Shown: positions 22,591 through 34,300, numbered from the stretch's first letter. The stretch: DNA of 64,000 nucleotides from Odobenus rosmarus divergens (GCF_000321225.1 NW_004450585.1:1305500-1369499), one strand, 5' to 3'. Notes: generated from the sequence alone by a model not told the origin. Made by a program: numbers and translations.

Positions 22591-23899
22591 GACCGAGTTC
22601 TCATCTATCAAGGATCGCTGCTGTTTTCAGAATATGGTGAGGTTTAAAACACTAATACCCCAACTGTTTATCCAAGTGAGCACGTATCCAGTCGGAATCC
22701 CAATTAATCCAGGCCACAGCTGATTCTTTTCAGAGGCCCGAGTCCTCCCAAACATTAGGGTCTGCTCAGCTAAGTCTGCTGGAAACTTTGGGGCCTTGTA
22801 ATCTCAGCCTGCCTCACTGCCCAGACAGCCTTGTCACTGCCCTTTGGTGGCCATCTGTCCACCACCATGAATGGGCTCTTCTTGGAGGGCCATGCTTCCT
22901 CTCCAGCTGAAGCTGTTCATATTCCCCAGACTCTGCTGAGTTGGGAGATAAGGCCTGTGTCCTCCTCATTCTCCAGGGTTGCTTTCAGGTTATTACACCT
23001 TTACATTTGGGCAAAAACTATCCAGTCCTTTGAGGTTTTATGTCTTCTCTCTGAGCAGCCTCTAATTTCTCCTGGTTGATGACATCCACAAATCTCTTGG
23101 CCATAATTCTTCATTCACTTGTGACTGTGGAGGCTGGTTTAGTCTCACCCACTTCAGTTTTGACATGCTCCTGGCACCTTAGTGCTGTGTGGACATGCTG
23201 GAAAACTGATTCTTTCTTCACTTCTTCATTAATTCAGCTATTCCTGTCTTCTCACTGCCCCTGACTTTCCCAGGAACTGCTCCACTTGTGACCCTCGAAT
23301 TCAGTGCTCTAACCACAATCAGCTCTCCTTCCATTACTTTGAATCAACTTTCCCAACAACCCTCAGGTCACACTAATAATTGTCTGTAATGAGGCAGAGA
23401 CTCAGCAGAAGAGAAATGGGATTTCCCCCTTGATCCCAAAGTGAGAAAGGTTGGCAGTTTTCATGAAATCAGGGAAGGGTGAGTATTTTGTAAGTACGAG
23501 TGGACACTGTGGGGTGGGAAAGGGGAGTAGAGCTGTATCTTACTTATCAAATGACTTCTCAGTAAAAGTTCAGACCATGATTCTGAGGCAGAACTCTGTT
23601 TGGAGTTGTTTGGAAATGCCTAAGGAAGAAAATACATTTTGATCTAACTTACTGTATAAGAAATTTATTTCTAGTAAGTTAGAATGTATCGCTGTAATTT
23701 CTCCAGGTTCACCCTTCATGGTGTTCCATTTGCACACAAGTGATAAACTCAGGAAGAGCACATGGCTTATATACTCTTCTTCATCCATCCATGAACTTGT
23801 TAATTCAACAGATGTTTATCAAATACCTGTTTTTGCATCTGGTACTTACTGGCCATATCTCTGTCCAGATGCAGATCTTTTGATAAATTCTTGGCTTGC
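22591..23899. other. Unassigned DNA
   Basis: No exon recognised. A short block at about 23797-23850 ('taattcaacagatgtttatc', 'aaatacctg') resembles an inverted L2 tail. Short frames at 22831-23079 and 23076-23264 overlap by four bases but carry no domain and no sign of selection that I can judge. Confidence 0.4.
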
Positions 23900-24870
23900 C
23901 TTATAAACTATTTTATTGCTCACAAATTTAAGGAAACAACAAGGGAAACCACTACTCTGGATGTAATTCTTAGCAATAAGGAAGGTTTCTTTAGTGGAAA
24001 GAGCTGTAGGATAAAATGGACTTGTCATCTTAGAGTCTACAAAGTGGTGGGAAGAATGATCAGACATGGGGCTTCAATATTTGAAAAGTGAAGTTCAATA
24101 TCTGTTCACAGAGAAGAGAGATAAGCCCTCAGGGATGGGGAGCCTGATAGATACAACCCCGAGAGGGATTGAGGTCCATGGGAGTGGGGAGAAAGTGGTC
24201 TGACGGGAAATGGCAAGTGGCCTCGATTAGTATAAAGAAAAGGAGAATCCTACGGCTCATGAAGAGCACACGTGAGATGTTAGGTAGAAATGGGAACACA
24301 TCCAAGATGAACACACAGAAATGCATGCAGCCTTGTTGGAGAAAATTGTCTTGGAGAAAGTTTCTAGAATACTCTAATATACTTAGTAAAAAGACTTAGT
24401 CTATTACCTGGGAGTTGTGGTACCAGCCTAACAAACAACAGAATGAAAGTAAAGCTGCCTAAGTGGACTTTTGCGTTTTTATTCTCTGCTGGGAAACTAA
24501 ACTTTGAAGTGAAGAAAATGGAATCAGAATGGTTTAGGACAAAGTGAAACCACGGGAGCAAGAAGGTGGGAAATCACTCAAAACCTCTGATGAGTTCTTC
24601 TCCAGGCCGAGAGGAATGAACCCACAGAACTCAGACAGCTTTCAAATGGAAATCTCAGGAGAGCACTGGAAATAGGGAGGTGCCAGAACACTCAAGATGA
24701 GTCAGTGAAATTCTGATTTTTTTAAAATTGGGAAGAGGTTTGATTGCAGAAACTACAGATCACCGAGGCTTATGGCAATCTTGGCAAAATTCTATGACAG
24801 ATTTTTAAGCAAAAGTTTTCTGAGCTCCTGGAAAAACAAGTAGCAGGTACATGATATAAAGATTAATTCA

Positions 24871-25067
24871 GGGGCCCCTGGGTGGCTCAGTCGGTTAAGT
24901 GTCTGCCTTCGGCTCAGGTCATGATCCCGGGATCCTGGGATCGAGCCCAGCATCGGGCTCCCTGCTCAGTGGGGAGCCTGCTTCTCCCTCTCCCACTCCC
25001 CCTGCTTGTGTCCCCTCTCTTGCTGTCTCTCTTGTCTGTCAAATACATAAATAAAATCTTAAAAAAT
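24871..25067 (+). mobile_element. CAN-SINE, near-consensus, with perfect target duplication
   Basis: Sense-strand SINE: 'cccctgggtggctcagtcgg', 'ttaagtgtctgccttcgg', 'tcatgatcccgggatcctgg', 'gagcctgcttctccctctcc', 'ccactccccctgcttgtg', A-rich tail. An 11-base perfect duplication (agattaattca) flanks it at 24860-24870 and 25068-25078. Its low divergence suggests a fairly recent insertion. Confidence 0.98.
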
Positions 25068-25104
25068 AGATTAATTCACTAAGCTAAAGTTTCCACAAGG
25101 TTTT

Positions 25105-25304
25105 GTTTTGTTTTGTTTTTTAAGGTTCTATTTACTTATTTGACACAGAGAGAGAAAGAGAACAAGCAGGGGGAGCGGCAGGAGGAGGGAGAAGCAGGCT
25201 CCCTGCTCAACAGGGAGCCCGATGTGGAGCTCCATCCCAGGACCCTGAGATCATGACCTGAGCCGAAAACAGATGCTTATCTGACTGAGCCACCCCAGGT
25301 GCCC
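25105..25304 (-). mobile_element. CAN-SINE inserted in the CR1/L3 remnant
   Basis: Reverse-complement SINE with a (TTTTG)n-type tail at the left, 'tatttacttatttgacacag', GA-rich block, 'ccctgctcaacagggagccc', 'catcccaggaccctgaga', 'tcatgacctgagccg' and 'ctgactgagccacccc'. A weak possible duplication (ccacaaggtttt versus ccctaaggtttt) flanks it. It lies only 38 bases from the previous SINE, in the opposite orientation. Confidence 0.94.
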
Positions 25305-25584
25305 TCCCTAAGGTTTTATTAGCTTTTGACTATCAGGTTTGATTTCAGTATTTTTGACTCCTAAATCAGGAATTCTACACATATAAAATTTCTACACAAT
25401 TCTTGATTTCATCAAGACATTTGACAACATTTCTTATAATATGCTTGAGAAAAGATGAAAAAATATGGAGTAGACGATAGGATTGTGAAAATGTGAATAA
25501 AGAATGGATTGGGAATTAACCTGAATGTGTGGCTTCAGTGTAACACCACACAATTCTTTGATTGTATTTTCTTGTTAAAACATC

Positions 25585-25850
25585 ACATTTCTATAGAACT
25601 GATGGCTTACAAAATGCCCTTAAATCTATTATCTTCATACCAGTTCGAATAACGTCAGTTTATTAAGGCTATTATTAGTCAGAGGCATAGCTAGAAAACC
25701 TATTTTAATTCTTGGAACCAACTTACAAAGCTGATATTAATATTTCCATTTTAGAGATGAGGAAGCTCAGGTACGGGTAAGTTAAGCAATGTTATCAATA
25801 TTATAAAGCTAATAAACAGCAGAGTTAGAATCCAAAACTTATTCTCTCTG
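25585..25850 (-). repeat. MIR SINE, antisense
   Basis: It reads as inverted MIR: 'aaatctattatcttcatacc', 'atatttccattttagagatg', 'aggaagctcaggtacgggta', 'agttaagcaatgttatc', 'aacagcagagttagaatcca'. Confidence 0.78.
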
Positions 25851-26354
25851 TAAATCAGCTTGTGTCACCTCTGCTCCCAACTCCACAGTGGCTTCTCATT
25901 AGTCTTAGATGAAACCGGAAGGGCTTCCTGGTCCATAGGGCCCACAATGCCTCTCCTGCACATTTCTGCCTACTCCCCCCCCTTACTATGCTCCCACCAT
26001 CAGTCCTCCTATGATTTTTTTTTAATTGTCCTAAAATATACATAACATTAAAAAAATAAAACTACTCAGCCCCACTGTTCAGGTGAAGAAAAGAAAACCC
26101 AGGGATTATAAAATTTGCCTAAGTTTGCAGAGCTGGTAAAATCAGACCCCGAACTTGCATCCAACATTTTTGATTCCACGTCCAGTACTTTTCATAAAGA
26201 CATGACGAAGATGAACAATAAGCTGAAACAAAACAAAGTTAATAGTAATTGGGCTAAAATTAATATTTTTTTACTTAAAAACCAGTTGGAAAATAAAAAA
26301 AAAATCAACATATAATTTACCAATAGTTTCTGTGAAGAAAACTAGGCAAATATT
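25851..26354. other. Unassigned DNA, possibly L2-related at the left
   Basis: The first 150 bases ('gtggcttctcattagtctta', 'tgctcccaccat') may be a short L2 piece in sense orientation, but this is weak. The rest is AT-rich DNA without a feature. Confidence 0.35.
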
Positions 26355-26520
26355 CTCAGCATGTGGTTCCTTGACTAGTAGCATCAGTATCACTTGGCAA
26401 GTTGCCTGAAATGCAAAATCTTGTACACAGCTCCAAACCAACTGAATCAAAAACTTGGGAGAGAGTAGGGTCAGGGAGAGGCACAGCAGACCTTGTTTTA
26501 GCAAGCTCTCTAGGTGAGCC
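26355..26520 (-). repeat. MER5-like hAT-Charlie DNA transposon remnant
   Basis: Blocks 'agcatgtggttccttgacta', 'gtagcatcagtatcacttgg', 'gcctgaaatgcaaaatctt', 'aaccaactgaatcaaaaac' and 'tttagcaagctctctagg' follow the reverse complement of MER5 elements in order. Terminal repeats are degraded. Confidence 0.7.
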
Positions 26521-26774
26521 ACCAAGCTAAAGAATTTAGTTGAAAAGTAGTCATTGAAAGTGAAAGTGAGAACACCAATCCATGGCTCGGCTTATGTCCA
26601 AGGAGTAACAATCCCAATGTTTACTTGTAGAAGGAACTGGGGATGTCTACAGACTGTTCAGAGTGACTACTATAGCTTTCATGTAAGAGAGGAATGAGCT
26701 TATTCTGATGTCACAAAGCTTAACAAGTGATTGAATTTTTGAGCTAAAAGAATTCCCAAGAATCATCCGGTTAC

Positions 26775-26905
26775 TTGTGATCCCAGATATGGTCCATGGA
26801 CCTGCAACATCAGCGTCACTTGGGATTTATTAGAAATGTAGGCTCTCAGGCCCCACCTCAGAGTTATTTACATAGTCACTAAAGTTTGGAAACACTGCTC
26901 TGGTG
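26775..26905 (-). repeat. MER5A-type hAT-Charlie DNA transposon
   Basis: Inverted MER5A blocks: 'tatggtccatggacctgcaa', 'catcagcgtcacttgggat', 'ttagaaatgtaggctctcag', 'gccccacctcagag', 'ctaaagtttggaaacactg'. It is internally shortened. It sits 255 bases from the other MER5-like piece in the same orientation. Confidence 0.85.
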
Positions 26906-27032
26906 AACTCCTTTGTGTTATATGAGAGGGATCTTAAGTAATTTGCCAAGAGTCATAGAGCTGACCAGATGCAGTCTGAAATTCGTAAAGGCGGGATTCT
27001 AACAATTAACTAAAAAAAAAAAAAAAAAACTC

Positions 27033-27188
27033 AGGATGCCTGGGTGGCTCAGTTGGTTAAGTGTCCAACTTTTGATCTTTGCTCAGGTCTTGATCTTAGG
27101 GTCATGAGTTCAAGCCCTACATTGAGCTCCATGCTAGGCATGGAGCCTCCTTAAAAACAAAACAAAACAAAAACAACAAAAACAACCC
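27033..27188 (+). mobile_element. CAN-SINE of an older or divergent subfamily
   Basis: Sense SINE: 'gatgcctgggtggctcagtt', 'ggttaagtgtccaac', 'gctcaggtcttgatctta', 'gggtcatgagttcaagccct', then a short 3' part ending in an (AAAAC)n tail. It lacks the long CT-rich 3' segment of the other copies. A 9-base duplication (aaaaaactc) flanks it at 27024-27032 and 27189-27197. Confidence 0.93.
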
Positions 27189-27197
27189 AAAAAACTC

Positions 27198-28526
27198 TTG
27201 TTCCTGTTTGCCTATATCTTCCCTTACCTTGGAGAGTTGTGAGTTCACCATCCATAGTCATCAAAGTTACTGAATGGGTGCTTTATTCTCAGGGGTTGGT
27301 AGGGTAAGGAGTCCTGAATTGATTAGAATGTTGGACTAGAATTGTTTCTATTTTTAAATACTCTATCTTGCCAGTCATTGCATTTAGGATTTGGCAGGGG
27401 GGTGGCATAGTAGAGAATCAAAACCACTTTTAAATTTATTATTATTATTATTAATGGTAAGTGAGTTAAAGATGTGAGGTCTTAGGTAGTGGCTGGGAGG
27501 GAGAACCTAATTCTTCCCAGGAGAGCCATCTTTTTTGGCTTGTATTTCAATTCCCTCCACAGAGACTTGCTGGAGAAGCCCTGTGACTGTCTTGCCTGGC
27601 TCTGTACATTAAAATAGTTCCTCTATCCACACTCCAGTAGAAAGCAAGCCTTGATGACATGCTGGAGTTGTTAACAACCTCGGTCTGGTCCTCTGTCAGT
27701 TTCCCAGCTTGATACTCTTTTCTCTAATCTCTTCCTAGAATACTCAGTCCTTCATCTCTGGCTCATTCCCTCACTATGAACTTAAAATTTCTTCCTAAAG
27801 ATCTCACGACTAATCTTGTATCTATGAACCCTTGTCTTTCTTCCCTACCTCTCATCTACATTTTCTCTTTGGACCACATATGCTTCCAGATGCTCTGAGA
27901 AATGCCTTGGTGGAGACCAGCTGAACTCTGAAGGTTACCTGGCTAGGGTCCTCAAAGGTCCTTCCCTATCCCTGACAGAAACATCATGGCTACTTCTTGG
28001 AATTTAGATTCTTCTAAAAGTAGTGCATCCAAAATACTTACAGTCAAGTGTAGGACAATTTGGGATTAAGAGGAACACAAGCTTATTAGCAGAATGCCAA
28101 AGGTGAGAGCCAGCTATGAAAAAACATGATTCATGGAAAGTCCGATTGACACAGAAGGCCACATTTGAAGGTAGAGTTCGGGGTTAGTTTACTAAGGAAT
28201 TCTTGGGCATCCCAAGATAGTTTCTTTGTCTCTTAACAGGCAGTGGATTTGATGGCTTTTAAGGTCCCTGTTAAACTCACCAGAGATGTTTACAAGTTGG
28301 GAGGTGAAAATAATTAGGAGTTTGTAGATTCATGTACTTCTCTCAGTTCTGTTTTGACTAAATCCATCAGTGGGTTGATGGCCTTATTGCTTGTGGTTAT
28401 TTAGGGAATCTGATGTTAGAAGTTCATCCAAAATCATATATTCAGGGAACTTTGTTCACAGTGATTTTTTTTTTTGTTTTTTTGTTTTCTTAATGTAGGT
28501 CTAGTCACTCATATATAATTATATGG
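27198..28526. other. Unassigned DNA with an (ATT)n run
   Basis: An (ATT)n run lies at 27436-27453 and a T-rich stretch at about 28466-28490. No exon or named repeat is seen. Confidence 0.45.
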
Positions 28527-28695
28527 ATTAGAGTAGCAAACTATAGCCCACAGGCCAAATTTGGCAGGAGCAGACTGTTTTTCACCTAAAATTTTTTATG
28601 TTTCATTTTAAAGTGTTGTATAAGAAGAGAAAAATAAAGAAAAATAGTGACAGAGACCATATATGACCCTTTACAGAAAAATTTGCTGACGTCTT
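28527..28695 (+). repeat. hAT-type nonautonomous DNA transposon, copy 1
   Basis: Blocks 'gtagcaaactatagcccaca', 'ggccaaatttggcagg', 'gacagagaccatatatgacc' and 'ctttacagaaaaatttgctg' belong to the widespread mammalian family whose consensus starts with a cagcaaact(at)ggcc-type end. The copy at 39277-39477 is the same family in the same orientation. Confidence 0.75.
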
Positions 28696-28792
28696 ATGTA
28701 GAATTAACTCACCACAGAGCTGTTTTTATGAGACCAGAACAAAGAAAGAGTTTTGTTTCACTTCATATTTGATACAGTCTATTGCCACTCTT

Positions 28793-28823
28793 TGTTTTAT
28801 TTTATTTTATTTTATTTTATTTG
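28793..28823. repeat. (TTTTA)n microsatellite
   Basis: Five to six consecutive TTTTA units. Confidence 0.95.
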
Positions 28824-28984
28824 TTAATTTACCCATATTTCATAATCCACTTTTATCTCATAGGGCAATTAGGAATGTTTCTCTTTACTTCTGAAATTGA
28901 ATCAATTAGATAATACAAGCATCTATTAACTTGTTAAGTGACATCATTTTAACTGGTTGAAAACTTGAGTTATGTCACATTTAT

Positions 28985-29935
28985 CAATTCATATAACATT
29001 CATTCTTTCATTCGTTGATTCAATGCATATTTAGTGAGCACCAAACATGTAGCTGACCTAGAGAAAGTCAAAGAGGAAGGAAGCAGAAGTAAGCATAGAT
29101 ACAGAAAATTAAGTGAGCAATTATAATAAGTGGTTATAAATATCATCAATGCAAACACAGGATGCTAAAGAAGTTCAAAGAGGGATACCTAAGTCTCTCT
29201 GGAAGAGAGACTTGGAAGTCTGAATTGAACTGAAGTGAATTTGAATTTAAAATCAATATCTGCCAAGGGACACTGTGATTTGTTGAGGAGGGAATCAACG
29301 TAATTCAATATGGCTGGAAGATAAAGAGCGGGTATTGAATTGACAGTCCAAGGATGAGGTCGGAGGGGCGAAACAATGAGGGCTTGGAATACTATGCTAG
29401 AAATTAGAATTTATTTTGAAGGTGATGAGTAGCCACTGAAAGATTTTTAGCAGCCGAGTAACATGATCTGCATCTTCAAGAAGTCCTCCTCTTTCCCCAA
29501 AGGCAAATTGTGTTGAAGAGGAACAAGGCAAGGTTAAAGGAGACACTGTGGAATAATCCATGAGGAGATGGTGAGCAGCCCAGCTACAGTCACTGTAGAA
29601 GAACTGCTCAGATGATGCAGTTATCATGACCAATTGGATGTGGTAATACGGGAGTGGGTGGGATCTCGGATTACTACAGTCTCTTTTGGAGAAACTAGGC
29701 ATCCAGTGGGGTCATTAACTGAGGTAGAAAACAAGCAACAAGGTGGGAGAGAGGGAAAAGGGAATATTAATGATAGAATTTAATTCTAGACATGACACGT
29801 TCAATATTATTATGGGACTTTCAAATGAAAAGCTTGGGAGGTAGCCAGATACATGCAGCCGGAGCTCCAGAAAGAGGTCTGGGCCAGGGATAAATATTTT
29901 AGAATTTCTCTCCTATAGAGATGATAATTGCCTAC
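28985..29935 (-). repeat. LINE-2 3' region, antisense
   Basis: It begins with the inverted tail ('cattctttcattcgttgatt', 'agtgagcaccaaacatgtag') and continues with inverted L2 body blocks: 'agccactgaaagatttttag', 'gagtaacatgatctgcat', 'gagacactgtggaataatcc', 'gagctccagaaagaggtctg', 'ggccagggataaatattt'. The 101-codon minus-strand frame at 29397-29702 lies inside this remnant. Confidence 0.75.
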
Positions 29936-30119
29936 TTCTGAGGGTTCAGTACATATGCATTAATATCCATGTTAACTCTAACATTTATTTAACTCAAGCT
30001 CGCAGCTTGCTTTCAGTTTTCTAGCTTACAAGAGCGTACACCAATGTGTTAGGATGTTCACATGTGTATTTTTCCCTCAAATCAGAAATCTAATTGAAAA
30101 TTCCCAAAAGACAAAGAAT

Positions 30120-30180
30120 TCAGTGATTGGCACAGTATGGGAAATCAACAAATGTTTCTTGAATCAGTACAAGAATGAGC
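30120..30180 (+). repeat. LINE-2 3' tail fragment
   Basis: 'cagtgattggcacagtatgg' followed by 'aaatcaacaaatgtttcttg' and 'aatcagt' matches the sense L2 terminus. It is short and ends where sequence of different character begins. Confidence 0.55.
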
Positions 30181-30760
30181 AAGACAGACATGGCAAAACG
30201 TAATTATGATACACCATGCCGAATGCTATGATAACATTAACAAAGTGCTCTTAGGAGCGGACCTGTATAGATAAGTCTGGGAGAGCATCACAGAAGAGTT
30301 GACAGTGGATCTGACTGCTTAGAGATGAATAGTTTGCCACATAAGAGAAAGGCCCTCCAGGAACTGGGAGATTTGTGCAAAAGTAAGGAGGGATACAAAG
30401 CATTCCAAAAATTCACAGTGGTTGGGAAGTTTCATGCAAAGGGGTGTGTATGTATGAGTGGGGCTGGTCCGGGGCTTTTGGCATCTTTGGGATCTGGAAG
30501 AGCAGAAGAAAATGAGGGCTGGACAGGGACAGAAGATATGTTGGCCACTAAAATGAGCAACCAGGCATTTCCCGTGTCCATAGGATTCTGAATTAGGCCA
30601 GGTTCATTGAGGCACAAAGTGGCATTTGTCTGAAGGAGCAGTGGTTGGTATATTTAAAGTGTTAAAAGAATTTTAATCTAATCCTTGTGATTTTAGGCAG
30701 GTGGAAAAGCCTTAATGCAGAGGCGGTGAAAGCAGAGTGCCCTGAGGAGGAGCTCAGGAG
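30181..30760 (-). repeat. Possible antisense LINE-2 piece
   Basis: Blocks 'tctgggagagcatcacagaa', 'gcattccaaaaattcaca', 'gcaaaggggtgtgtatgta' and later 'ttgaggcacaaagtggcat' loosely follow an inverted L2. The two open frames here (30325-30591 plus, 30432-30617 minus) overlap on opposite strands and show no domain. Confidence 0.4.
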
Positions 30761-31079
30761 ATGAGGATTCTATTGATTTTATTCCTAATTCTGAAGCTCC
30801 TAGCTATAAAATCTTGGGCAAATGCTTCCTTGTCCTAGATCTTAATGGAACACTCCCCTAGCACAGAGCCTGGCTCAGGAAAGCACAATAAAGGATTGTT
30901 AAATAGGACTTTGTCTCATTTACAAAACGAGACAGATTAAAAGCAAGGCAATCAACAAGGAATATTCTAGTCTTGACATCTTGTGACTTCATGGTCCTAC
31001 TTTATAATTTTTAATAGCATCACCAACACCATAAGATATTGACATAATATTTATGTACTATTATTAATTAATACAAATA

Positions 31080-31215
31080 TGAACTATTTACAAAACACTT
31101 TCACATATTTTATCTCAATAAGATTAAGAATCAGGAGAGGGAGTTTTAATAGCTCACATTTTAAGGAAGAAGCTGACGCTAGAGACAGGAGCTAATAAAG
31201 TAACACATCTTGGAT
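31080..31215 (-). repeat. MIR SINE, antisense
   Basis: Blocks 'acaaaacactttcacatatt', 'ttatctcaataagatta', 'gctcacattttaaggaagaa', 'taaagtaacacatcttgg' fit an inverted MIR-type element. Confidence 0.6.
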
Positions 31216-33299
31216 TTAAAGCCGAATCACCTGATTACAAATTGAGTATTTTCCCCACCCAACACATGTCTTTGCCCACCATTTTTGAGAACCATATTTT
31301 TCTTGTCACATGTCTCTTTAGCATTTGCCCCTCCTTTCCCTATAGTATGACATTGCAACATAGCCTGTTGTGGAATTTCAGATGAGAGAATAGAACTCTT
31401 TTGAGGAATCTGAGACAGAGGCAACAGGGCTAGCAATAAAAATACTAATGACATTTTGGAAAACCTCTGGTCTTTCAATTAGCTGTGACAATGACTTTGC
31501 ATTCCCCCTGAAGACCATGAATAGCCCATTGCACAGAATTGGCCACAGAGATAACCAGACACATCCATTCTGCTTTCTACCTGTGCTGGCCCTGAGTTTC
31601 TTGGGGAAGTTTAATGATAACAGTGGGATTAACTTTACTGACATGAGGCACCAGGTAAGTTGAATGTAAATGAATCCAAATTCTGCAAGAGAACAGGAAA
31701 GCCCAGTTTTAAACATCTGGTCAGAGTTCTTCGGGCAAAGGCTCAATTACATTAAATTAAGCAGCCAGCTAGCAGGGCTAGAGGAGTTAGTGGGCAAATA
31801 CAATGTGCTTTTTTACAACAGCTCCAAGAACTACAGGTCAGCTTCTACTTCTGTTGGGAAAATAACATTAGAGGAACATTTGTAAAGGGCCTATCATTGT
31901 CTTGATAAGTTGATACTGAAAGTGGTAATCAGTGAAATTGGAGGCATCCTATTTCCTGTTTGAATAGAAGTGAGGCAGCGACGCAAAGAGAGAGTCCATC
32001 TTCAGATCTCTCAAGCCAGTATCTCTTACTTAGTCATACCTTAGGTGTAGCTTCCGGGGAAAGTCAATGATACAGTACATGATAAGAAGTAATTATAGGA
32101 GATTGGATTAGCTGATTTTTTCCTTTAGAAAAGCAGGCACACACAATAGAAGTTCTTATTGCATAAACAAATGGGAAAATCTTTAAGTGGATTCCTGTAA
32201 CATATCTTTCAGAAGAGTGAAATTTTGTTTGCAGTGTAGTGCAATATCTTTCAATTACCAAACCCACAGGTACTCTGCTGTGTAAGACTTTCTAGAAGGG
32301 AAAAGCTAAAATCTTCGGAATCATGTTAAATCTTTGATTTGGGACAGCGTTCCCCTGCACTGTTGGAGGTGTCTGGCTAAACAAATACTCCGTTACAAAG
32401 GCATTTTAGTCCACAGCTAACTGAACACACTTTAGTTTGGAATGAGTCATAGGTGCCTCTTTCTCTGCTGTCTTTTTCTTTCTCTAGTGAACAAATATTT
32501 CTGTGGCTAGACCTGGGAATTTGGCACAGACACCAATGCTGTAATTAATTTTCTCCTTCTTATACCACAAGCCACTATTGTCTATGCTCAACTGAGTAAA
32601 GGCCATACCCTGCCATTAATTTTTCCCTTAGATTTCTTACTTATTGCAAAGGGAGTTCTGCTCCCAAATTAATGGCACAGAATGTCCCCAGGTACCTGGA
32701 AATTTGCAAGTTGTGGTTCTCAAAGCCATGAATTAGGCAGCCACAAAATATGGGCACAAGCGACATCCAAAGGCATTTTAACCCTCTGTCTTCCAAAGTT
32801 ATGATCAAAGATGCCCCAAAGTGGTTATCATTTATTTTCTGCCTGAAATTCCTTCTTCCCCGTAACTTTGTGCTCTGAATTTAATACTGCACTATTATGT
32901 TTTTCCAAGGATGTGCTGTATACACGGTTGAATAGCTATGAATATCCCTGTGCAGCCTCTGATTGGACAATCATTGCTTTCTCACCAGTGGGGCGTCAGG
33001 TGCTATCTGCCTAGTCAGGAACCTGGGCGCTTCTCTCTTGCCCTGCCCCATCTGAAATTCATCGCAGCCCCAAATACTCACCTCAGATTCTTTGGCTAAA
33101 AGCAGTTCTAAAACAAATGATGATTTCTCATACTTACGTAGTAACCAAATCACTTTTACATATAAGTCTTTCTTTAATTCTTAAATCAATCTGGAAGGTG
33201 TTACCAGCCAAGTATTCTAAGCAATTTTCCATGAATGAGTGTAAGTAATGTATTCTTACGATCATCAGGACACCTGCTCATCTGGTAAGGACTACTTTA
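31216..33299. other. Two kilobases of single-copy DNA
   Basis: No repeat, exon or RNA gene recognised. The 122-codon minus-strand frame at 31378-31746 overlaps other frames on both strands and has no domain; it is probably chance. A (CTTT)-like pyrimidine patch lies near 32463-32487. Confidence 0.5.
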
Positions 33300-33400
33300 T
33301 TTTAGTGGGGGGTTTCAATTCTAGCTCTACCACTCAGTGGCAATGTAACCCATATAACCCTCTGGTGTAAATAACTGGGAAAATACTCTCTTTATTTATC
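33300..33400 (+). repeat. MIR SINE fragment
   Basis: 'tcaattctagctctaccact', 'cagtggcaatgtaaccc' and 'tgtaaataactgggaa' match the middle of MIR. Confidence 0.55.
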
Positions 33401-33519
33401 TCTAGATTCAACTTAGGTTTAGTTTGATTGGAGAATAATTTCTTAGTAACTAGAAGCCCTCATAGCTGCTGGCAAAAAAATTGGTTTTATGTTACTTCAA
33501 AGGTTAGGTTAAGAAATCT

Positions 33520-33660
33520 TTTTATGTAATTAGTGGTCATTTGGATTTTCTTTTCTGGAAGTCTTTGTTCATTCAGGTCTTGAGCTAAATTTTTTATTGG
33601 GCTTTGTTTTTCTTTTTTTAAATTGAATCTGTAGTTTCCTTATACGTGAATTTAATATCT
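33520..33660 (-). repeat. Antisense LINE-1 fragment
   Basis: 'tagtggtcatttggattttc', 'tctggaagtctttgttca', 'ttcaggtcttgagctaaa' and 'ttttattgggctttgttttt' follow the reverse complement of an L1 ORF2 3' region. Confidence 0.6.
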
Positions 33661-33939
33661 CAACCATAGCTCAACAAGAAAATATTTTGTAGTTTGCTTA
33701 TTTAATGAGAACCGTTATAAAACATTTATATATTCATTCATTTAAAATAACAGTAATAAACCCATACGTGCTAAAATAATTAATACATTCCATAAAAACT
33801 ACCTATATTTTTGAGAACAAAAATCAACAGAAAGAGTGACATTGTTTTACATTTTTTGCAGATCTCTTTAATGTCTGACTAAGTAGAAGATAACTAAATG
33901 TGTATACCTGCTTCTTCATTCAGTTTGCTGTGGTATGGT

Positions 33940-34110
33940 TTTTTATTTGCCTGGTATCAGTGTTGTGATACTAGAACTCACTCATTATCCATTGGATGGG
34001 CATTTACTTTGTTTCTGGTTTTGTGGGGTCTTTTTTGTTTTTTTGTTTTTGTTTTTTACCACCATAAATAATGCTTCAATAAACAAGCTTGTATATTTTT
34101 TTAAAGCATC
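33940..34110 (-). repeat. Antisense LINE-1 fragment, second piece
   Basis: 'tcattatccattggatgggc', 'atttactttgtttctggttt', then 'ccataaataatgcttcaata' and 'aacaagcttgtatat' is inverted L1 ORF2 sequence. The two L1 pieces are in the wrong order for one simple element, so they are separate insertions or rearranged. The 64-codon frame at 33935-34129 is derived from it. Confidence 0.6.
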
Positions 34111-34134
34111 AGATAAAAACATTTTTTAGACTAG

Positions 34135-34300
34135 AAATATTTATTAAGAGCCTAACATAAATGAGATCTTTTCATATGTTGTTTCATTTGACCCCATAAT
34201 ACGCCATGAAAAAGCTAAGCTCAGAGTTAATTACTCCTTATTATGTCTTAAGCTGTAGACCAGGGAAGTAGAGGCAGGACTGCTAATTCCTACCTTTGCT
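34135..34300 (-). repeat. MIR SINE, antisense
   Basis: 'atttattaagagcctaacat', 'catatgttgtttcatttgac', 'cccataatacgccatgaa' and 'gaagtagaggcaggactgct' fit an inverted MIR. Confidence 0.65.

Larger units (their letters stand above)
23900..25560 (+). repeat. Ancient CR1/L3 LINE remnant with reverse-transcriptase motif
   Basis: The clearest part is 25405-25449, which still reads as DFIKTFDNISYNMLE, matching the D-F-x-K-A-F-D block of CR1-clade reverse transcriptases, followed by DNA like 'aatatggagtagacgatagg'. Upstream, 24660-24860 ('ggaggtgccagaacac', 'gaaactacagatcaccgagg', 'gagctcctggaaaaac') follows the same element in the right order. Frameshifts and stops are common. Two SINEs split it. 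The left end is unsure; only 24660-25560 is firm. Confidence 0.7.

Noticed and set aside
24871..25067. Functional tRNA gene at the SINE head
   Set aside because: The tRNA-like head is the derived promoter part of a CAN-SINE and lacks an intact cloverleaf with the usual 3' half.
27011..27029. A18 run that might be the tail of a processed pseudogene
   Set aside because: It belongs to the target site of the SINE at 27033; no cDNA-like sequence precedes it.
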